From Ambrosia x helenae (taxonomy: Eukaryota; Streptophyta; Magnoliopsida; Asterales; Asteraceae): a stretch of DNA of 64,000 nt. Both the position numbers and the translations under genes were made by a program. The notes beneath the pieces were generated by a model that worked only from the letters and a program-made list of their open reading frames with translations, searched no databases and was not told the DNA's origin. The stretch's first letter is position 1. Each line of letters begins with the position of its first letter. Of the stretch, positions 58,667-64,000 are shown in pieces. Where the stretch lies: NCBI GenBank assembly GCA_030844895.1, contig CM061233.1, positions 61,219,468-61,283,467 on the forward strand, in the 5' to 3' direction.

Positions 58667-58811
58667 TCATCCCCACGTTGAAAGAATTTTCGTCCCGAAA
58701 ATTGCGCAAAGCCCAAAAGAAAGAAACGGAAAGAACCGAACAAAAAGAAAAAAAAAGAAACTTACCGGATGTCACATCATCCCCACGTTGAAAGGAATCT
58801 CGACCCGAGAT
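58667..58811 (-). other. Element C 3' untranslated end with duplicated polypurine/LTR junction
   Basis: The polypurine tract CGTGGGGATGATG lies against the LTR. About 107 bp upstream in element sense is a second copy of TTTCAACGTGGGGATGATG followed by TGACATCCGG, the start of an LTR-like sequence. Each copy is preceded by a TCGGG(T/A)CGA-type motif. Confidence 0.8.
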
Positions 58812-61800
58812 TCATTCCGCTTCAGCAGTAACATGCCTTGATTCAAACGCACGCTTCGGAAAGAGATGAGGATACTTAGATTTCATCTGATCCTCCCGTT
58901 CCCATGTGAACTCAGGTCCACGGTTCGAGTTCCAACGAACTTTAACGATGCGGATTTTACTCCGACGAAGGCTACGAATCTTGTAGTCGAGAATCTCGAC
59001 AGGTTCCTCCACAATGCGAAGACGATCATCCACCTTGATCTCTTCCAGTGGTACAATGAGAGATTCATCAGCCAAACACTTCTTCAAGTTAGACACATGG
59101 AAGACGTTGTGCACACTACCGAGCTCCGCCGGTAAGTCAAGTCTATATGCCACCGGCCCAATCCGATCCAGGATTGCGAACGGTCCGACGTAACGAGGGT
59201 TAAGCTTGCCACGCTTTCCAAAGCGTATGACGCCCTTCCATGGTGAAACTTTCAGAAGCACCTTGTCCCCAACCTGGAACTCTAGCGGTTTGCGACGGCG
59301 ATCGGCATAGCTCTTCTGACGATCCCGTGCAGCAGCCAAACGTTGACGGATCTGTACGATTTTCTCCGAAGTTTCGTACACGAGTTCCGGACCAGTGAGC
59401 TGGCTCTCGCCCACCTCGGCCCAACAAAGTGGTGATCGGCATTTCCGTCCGTAAAGAGCCTCGAACGGAGCTGCCTTGATGCTAGAGTGATAGCTGTTGT
59501 TGTAGGAGAACTCCACCAACGGCAGGTGAATCTCCCAACTTTTGCCAAAATCGATGACACATGCCCGCAGCATGTCCTCCAGTGTTTGTATCGTCCGCTC
59601 ACTCTGGCCGTCAGTTTGCGGATGATAAGCCGTACTCATATCCAGCTGAGTACCCAAGGCCTTATGAAGAGCCTTCCAGAAACGCGAAGCAAAGCGGGAA
59701 TCACGATCAGAAATGATAGAAACAGGCACCCCGTGCCGAGAGACCACCTCCTTAAGGTAGAGTCGAGCCAACCGCTCGAGTCCGTCCGTTTCCTTAATAG
59801 GTATGAAGTGTGCCGATTTCGTCAACCGGTCGACGATCACCCAAATCATGTCACAACCACTTGGTGATCTCGGTAACTTGGTGACGAAATCCATCGTGAT
59901 CCGCTCCCACTTCCATTCTGGAATCTCAGGTTGCTGTAGGAGACCAGACGGCTTCTGATAATCCACCTTGACCTTAGCACAGGTCAAGCATTTGCTCACA
60001 TAGGAGGCTATATCAGCCTTCATGTTCGGCCACCAATAAAGTATCTTCAGATCCTGATACATCTTATCGGAGCCTGGATGAATAGAATACCGGGATTTGT
60101 GAGCCTCGTCCAAGACAAGCTCCCGTAATCCCCCGAATAAAGGAACCCAAACACGCCCAGCGAAGTAGTGTAGGCCATCAGACCTAAGCTCAAGGTGTTT
60201 GTCCGCACTGTGCATCGTTTCGGCCTTAAGGTTTTCCTCCTTCAAGGCATCCACCTGAGCCGAACGGATCCGGTCAGGTAAGGAGGAATAAATGGTAAGT
60301 TGCAAGGCTCGGACACGCCGAGGCTTCGCCGACTCTTTCCTGCTCAAGGCATCCGCCACAACGTTTGCCTTGCCAGGATGGTACTTAATCGCACAGTCGT
60401 AGTCGTTCAAGAGTTCAACCCAACGACGCTGCCGCATGTTTAACACCTTCTGGTCGAAAATATGCTGGAGACTCTTGTGATCGGTGTAAACTTCACACTT
60501 GGTACCGTACAAGTAATGTCTCCAGATTTTCAACGCAAAGACCACTGCACCCAGTTCTAAGTCATGAGTAGTGTAATTCTTCTCATGAACTTTGAGTTGA
60601 CGAGAAGCATAAGCAATAACCTTCCCGCGCTGCATCAACACGCAACCAAGACCCCGAATGGAAGCATCACAGTACACAACGAAATCATCCGTACCCTCAG
60701 GAAGGGATAAGATAGGTGCAGAACAAAGTTTAAGCTTCAGCATCTGAAATGCTGATTCCTGTGGTTCGTCCCAGTCGAACTTTCGGTCCTTCTGGGTGAG
60801 AGCAGTGAGGGGTTGAGCGATCTTCGAAAATCCCTCAATAAAACGCCGATAGTAACCTGCAAGACCCAGGAATTGCCGCACCTCAGATGGCGTCTTTGGT
60901 GCTTCCCAGTCTTTAATAGTTTCGATCTTAGCCGGATCGACATGAATTCCCAGTTCATTCACCACATGCCCTAGGAATTGAACTTCGCGTAACCAAAAAT
61001 CACACTTTGAGAACTTAGCATACAACTGCTCCCGTCTCAAAAGTTCCAAGACCAACCGCAGATGTTCCTCATGATCCGCCTTGTTCTTGGAATAAATCAG
61101 AATGTCGTCAATGAACACGATGACGAACTTATCAAGGTACGGCTTACAAACGCGGTTCATCAAATCCATGAACACCGCCGGTGCGTTAGTGAGACCGAAA
61201 GGCATGACTAAGAACTCAAAATGGCCATAACGAGTGCGAAAAGCAGTCTTCTGGATGTCAGCTTCCCTGACGCGCAACTGGTGATAACCGGACCGCAAAT
61301 CAATCTTCGAGTAGTAGCTAGAGCCCTGAAGCTGGTCAAAGAGATCATCAATGCGAGGAAGAGGATAACGATTCTTGATAGTCACTTTGTTCAGCTCACG
61401 GTAATCGATACACATACGAAGACTCCCATCCTTCTTCTTTACAAACAAAATAGGAGCTCCCCACGGGGACGAGCTCGGTCGGATGAAACCCTTTTCCAAG
61501 AGTTCCTGTAACTGGCTGGATAACTCTTGCATCTCGGGAGGTGCAAGACGATACGGAGCTCGGGCAATAGGAGCTGCGCCCGGAGCAAGGTCAATGCCAA
61601 ACTCAACCTGACGATGGGGAGGAAGACCAGGCAAATCATCAGGAAACACATCAGAAAAGTCACGAACCACCGGAATATCCTCAATCTTCTTCTCATCGTC
61701 AGTAGAAACGTTAACAAGTGCCAGAATGGCCGAACAGCCCTTTCGAAGATACTTACGGGCTTTCATGCTGGAAATGATACTCAGCGGAGCACCGCTTTTC

Positions 61801-63480
61801 TCGCCGTGAACCAAAAGAATCTCTCCATCGGGGAGAGGGATCCGAATAACCTTGTCAAAGCAAACAATCTCTGCACGATACAACGATAACCAATCCATGC
61901 CCACAACGACATCGAAACTACCCAAAGGTACAGTCATAAGGTCAATGGGGAATGACAGACCCGACAGTTCCAAGTGACACTCCCTAAGGATATGAGTCGC
62001 CTCGATGTTCTTACCATTAGCCAATTCTATCAAGTACTTAGCCTCTAAAGGTGTGGGTACTATATCTAGCAACTGACTAACATCCACAGATACGAAGCTC
62101 TTACCGGCACCAGAATCAAATAAAACAGAAACATAGCGATTGTTGAGAGGGAACGTACCGGTAACTGTGTCTGGATCCTGCCTAGCCTCCGCAGACCCAA
62201 TGACGAAAGCACGCGCAGTCCTGCCTCCGCCGCCATTCCCGTTACCGTTACCGTTTCCGCCCCTCCCATTATCACCCTGCTTCAGCTTGGGACAATCACG
62301 CTTGAAGTGTCCCGTGTCACCACAGTTGTAACACCCCTGCCTCCCCTGAGTCCCCTGAGCAGCAGGAGCAGGAGTAGCCGCAGGAGTCTGAGTTGGGGTG
62401 AGCGCCACCTTGCAATCCTTAGCATGGTGCCCCAACTGATGGCACCGATGACAACGAGCCCGATCACAATTCCCGGAATGGTGAAAGCCACACTTGTTAC
62501 ACTTGGGATGCTTCCCAATGTATCCACCTGTCTTCTGCGAAGAAGACGACCCAGATCCCTCAGTCTTCTTGGCCAGTTGAGACGGCGCCGGCACTGCACT
62601 CTTACCCACGTTCTCCCATTTCCTCTTGTTGCCATCAGACCCCTTCACAGTTGAACCCTTAGGAGGTAAAGCGCCCTCCAAAATCTTCATGTTGGTCATC
62701 TTGTGTGCAGAACGGACGACCTCAGCCAGTGTAGGAAGGTTCCCAGCAGCTACTAACCCAGCAATCTCCGGCACCAATCCAGAGATGTAGTGCTCGATCC
62801 TACGGTACTCAGGTGTGTGCATGTCAGGACACAACACCGCCAGCTCATTGCGTCGCACAGTATACTCTTCAATCTCGGACCCCACCATCTTGCAGTTCCA
62901 GACTTCATGTTCCAACTTCTGTACTTCCTCCCTGGGACAGTACTCACTCTTCAATAACCGAACAAAATCCGCCCACAGCATAGCATGAGCTTCCCCCAAG
63001 CCCATGTTCTGCGTCGTAGCATTCCACCATGTCAAAGCAGGACCCTCAAATGTCGCAGTGGCATACTTGACCCGGTCCTCAACAGGACAGTTACACATCA
63101 GGAAGACAGATTCAACCTTTTCCAACCATCGGAGCAGTCCCACTGCCCCTTCAGTTCCAGCGAAGTTATGGGGCTGACAGTCCCTAAACTTCTTGTAAGA
63201 ACACTGAGGTGGAGGCGGGTTGACAGCAGCACCTGAAACATGACACAAAGATAAACCACAAAGGAAACATGACACCCAAGAACGAAACAAGGCAGGTAAG
63301 AACCAACTTACCACCCATAGCATTGTGCCCGGCCTGGAAAGCAGCCAAGGCTATGTTCACTTGCTGTTGAAGCAAGTTGTTCAGCTCTGCCTGGGTCATG
63401 TTGATGTTACCACGACCGCCACCACGGCCACCGCCGCCACGGCCACCACCACGACGTCCACCACCACGTGCGCCCGACAT
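58812..63480 (-). CDS. gag-pol: Element C Gag-Pol polyprotein, intact, with gag intron and C-terminal chromodomain
   Basis: Starts at ATG 63480 (Arg/Gly-rich MSGARGG, MTQAELNNLLQQQ); intron 63311-63233; exon 2 runs 63232 to TGA 58812 without a stop. The longest unspliced frame begins at an ATG inside the intron (63323), which I reject as the start. Order: gag domain (about 63150-62750), zinc knuckles with CYNCGDTGHFKRDC (62291-62332), protease DSG (62109-62117), RT with RMCIDYRELNKV and FIDDILIYSK (about 61085-61120), RNase H (VVYCDASIRGLGCVLM, near 60670), integrase HHCC and core with MDFVTKLP, ISDRDSRF and TDGQSERT (60110-59590), YVGPF, and a chromodomain (EILDYKI..., VKVRWNSNRGPEFTWERE; 59010-58870). 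This order and chromodomain indicate the Tekay clade. It may be recently active. Confidence 0.93.
63233..63311 (-). other. Predicted 79-nt gag intron, element C
   Basis: Minus donor GGTG|GTAAGT at 63311 and acceptor TGTTTCAG|GTGC at 63233. Both sites are near consensus; exon 1 ends in phase 1 and exon 2 completes the same Gly codon. Without splicing the gag N-terminus is out of frame with the rest. Confidence 0.8.
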
Positions 63481-64000
63481 GATCTGACAAATCAGAAATC
63501 GAGAGGTTCAGATTCGCTGCTAGTGTCAACCACTAGTAGCTAGAAAAGTTACGTCTAGACCCAATCCAGGAATATGCATCCAAGTTCAGAGTCCACTTGG
63601 ATTCTCATGCATTTCAGTTTATGATTTCGTGTGCACCCGAAATGATAAACTGCTCTACATGGCCCTCCAAGCTTTCCCTTAGCTTGAACTCAAGTCGCCG
63701 GATGTCGGCATCTAGCATCATGCTATCACAAACATAAGTGCACAGGATAATGTGTGAGCAAGTGCGTCTATTGGGGTACGAAAGGGAGATGTCCGAATCC
63801 TGGACAGACCTCGAGAGTACGCAAGACTACCCCAATACACGACACTGCCGTGCAAAACCAACGAGTCAACTCCTTCTCCTTCAAACCCCGAAGAAGAACA
63901 TAAGAGTGTATAAAGCCAAGAGTAAGATCGGATGATGTAACAGAGATGTGTGATGATAATGTAACGACACCCCGACAAAGTTAGTACATGTTCCAAACCG
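63481..64000 (-). other. Element C leader, cut by window edge
   Basis: Non-coding, collinear with 370-972 of element A. The 5' LTR and primer site are beyond 64000. Confidence 0.75.
63615..63652 (-). promoter_or_regulatory. Leader hairpin with GTGCAC loop (element C)
   Basis: Arms CAGTTTATGATTTCG and CGAAATGATAAACTG pair 14 of 15 around TGTGCACC. It starts 135 nt upstream of the gag ATG, as in element A. Arm changes relative to A are mostly at unpaired or re-paired positions. Confidence 0.65.

Noticed and set aside
63233..63323. ATG at 63323 as the start of the element C polyprotein
   Set aside because: It lies inside the predicted 79-nt intron, and its first 30 residues are a hydrophobic stretch without counterpart in element A. 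The conserved gag start is at 63480.

Overview
The window is transposable-element DNA from a plant nuclear genome, almost certainly a dicot (an asterid such as Asteraceae is a guess). I see no intact host gene. Evidence for a plant source: several chromovirus-type Ty3/gypsy LTRs with initiator-Met tRNA primer sites, a Tat-lineage gypsy element with a second RNase H and an antisense gene, a Ty1/copia element of probable SIRE type, a hAT element with a plant-type DUF4371/hAT-C transposase, Helitron-like ends, and a fragment resembling a plant SERK receptor-kinase exon.

Left part (1-36224) is a nest. The outermost recognisable element is E, a decayed Tat-lineage gypsy element (24124-36224). Its 5' LTR is interrupted by the 3' LTR of a plus-strand chromovirus-like element G (6340-8765 continued at 24035-24123). 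G is itself split by D (8766-24029), a non-coding element with three LTRs and two internal regions flanked by one TAATA target duplication, and by the LTR of minus-strand element B (3731-6339). Element A (1-3668, minus) sits in the leader of B, 45 bp from B's primer site.

Middle part (36225-51088): an unclassified repeat with a GC-rich word array, AT-rich local duplications, then a large Helitron-like element (37978-49422). It carries an inverted smaller Helitron-like element (38625-41289), a SERK-like exon fragment, several unidentified exon-like open blocks, and a complete hAT element (42547-46004) with an 8-bp target duplication. A further Helitron-like 5' end follows head-to-tail at 49426.

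Right part (about 51089-64000): the 5' half of a copia element F with a 1.7-kb solo LTR (H) in its gag, cut at 56096 by element C, a minus-strand chromovirus whose 3' LTR and intact gag-pol lie in the window; its 5' LTR is beyond the right edge.

The most interesting signals are shared by elements of different families. (1) All five chromovirus-like LTR types (A, B, C, D, G) hold a putative 447-501 nt leader intron. Sequence at its donor is complementary to sequence near its acceptor, and the pairing is kept by compensating changes. (2) A and C both have an in-phase 79-nt intron in gag. (3) A and C have a leader hairpin with a self-complementary GTGCAC loop, at the same distance from gag. (4) LTRs of at least four elements carry arrays of short inverted words next to the TATA box, in corresponding places but with different words per element. 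Element E also has a second, small antisense reading frame with its own TATA box that I have not seen described.
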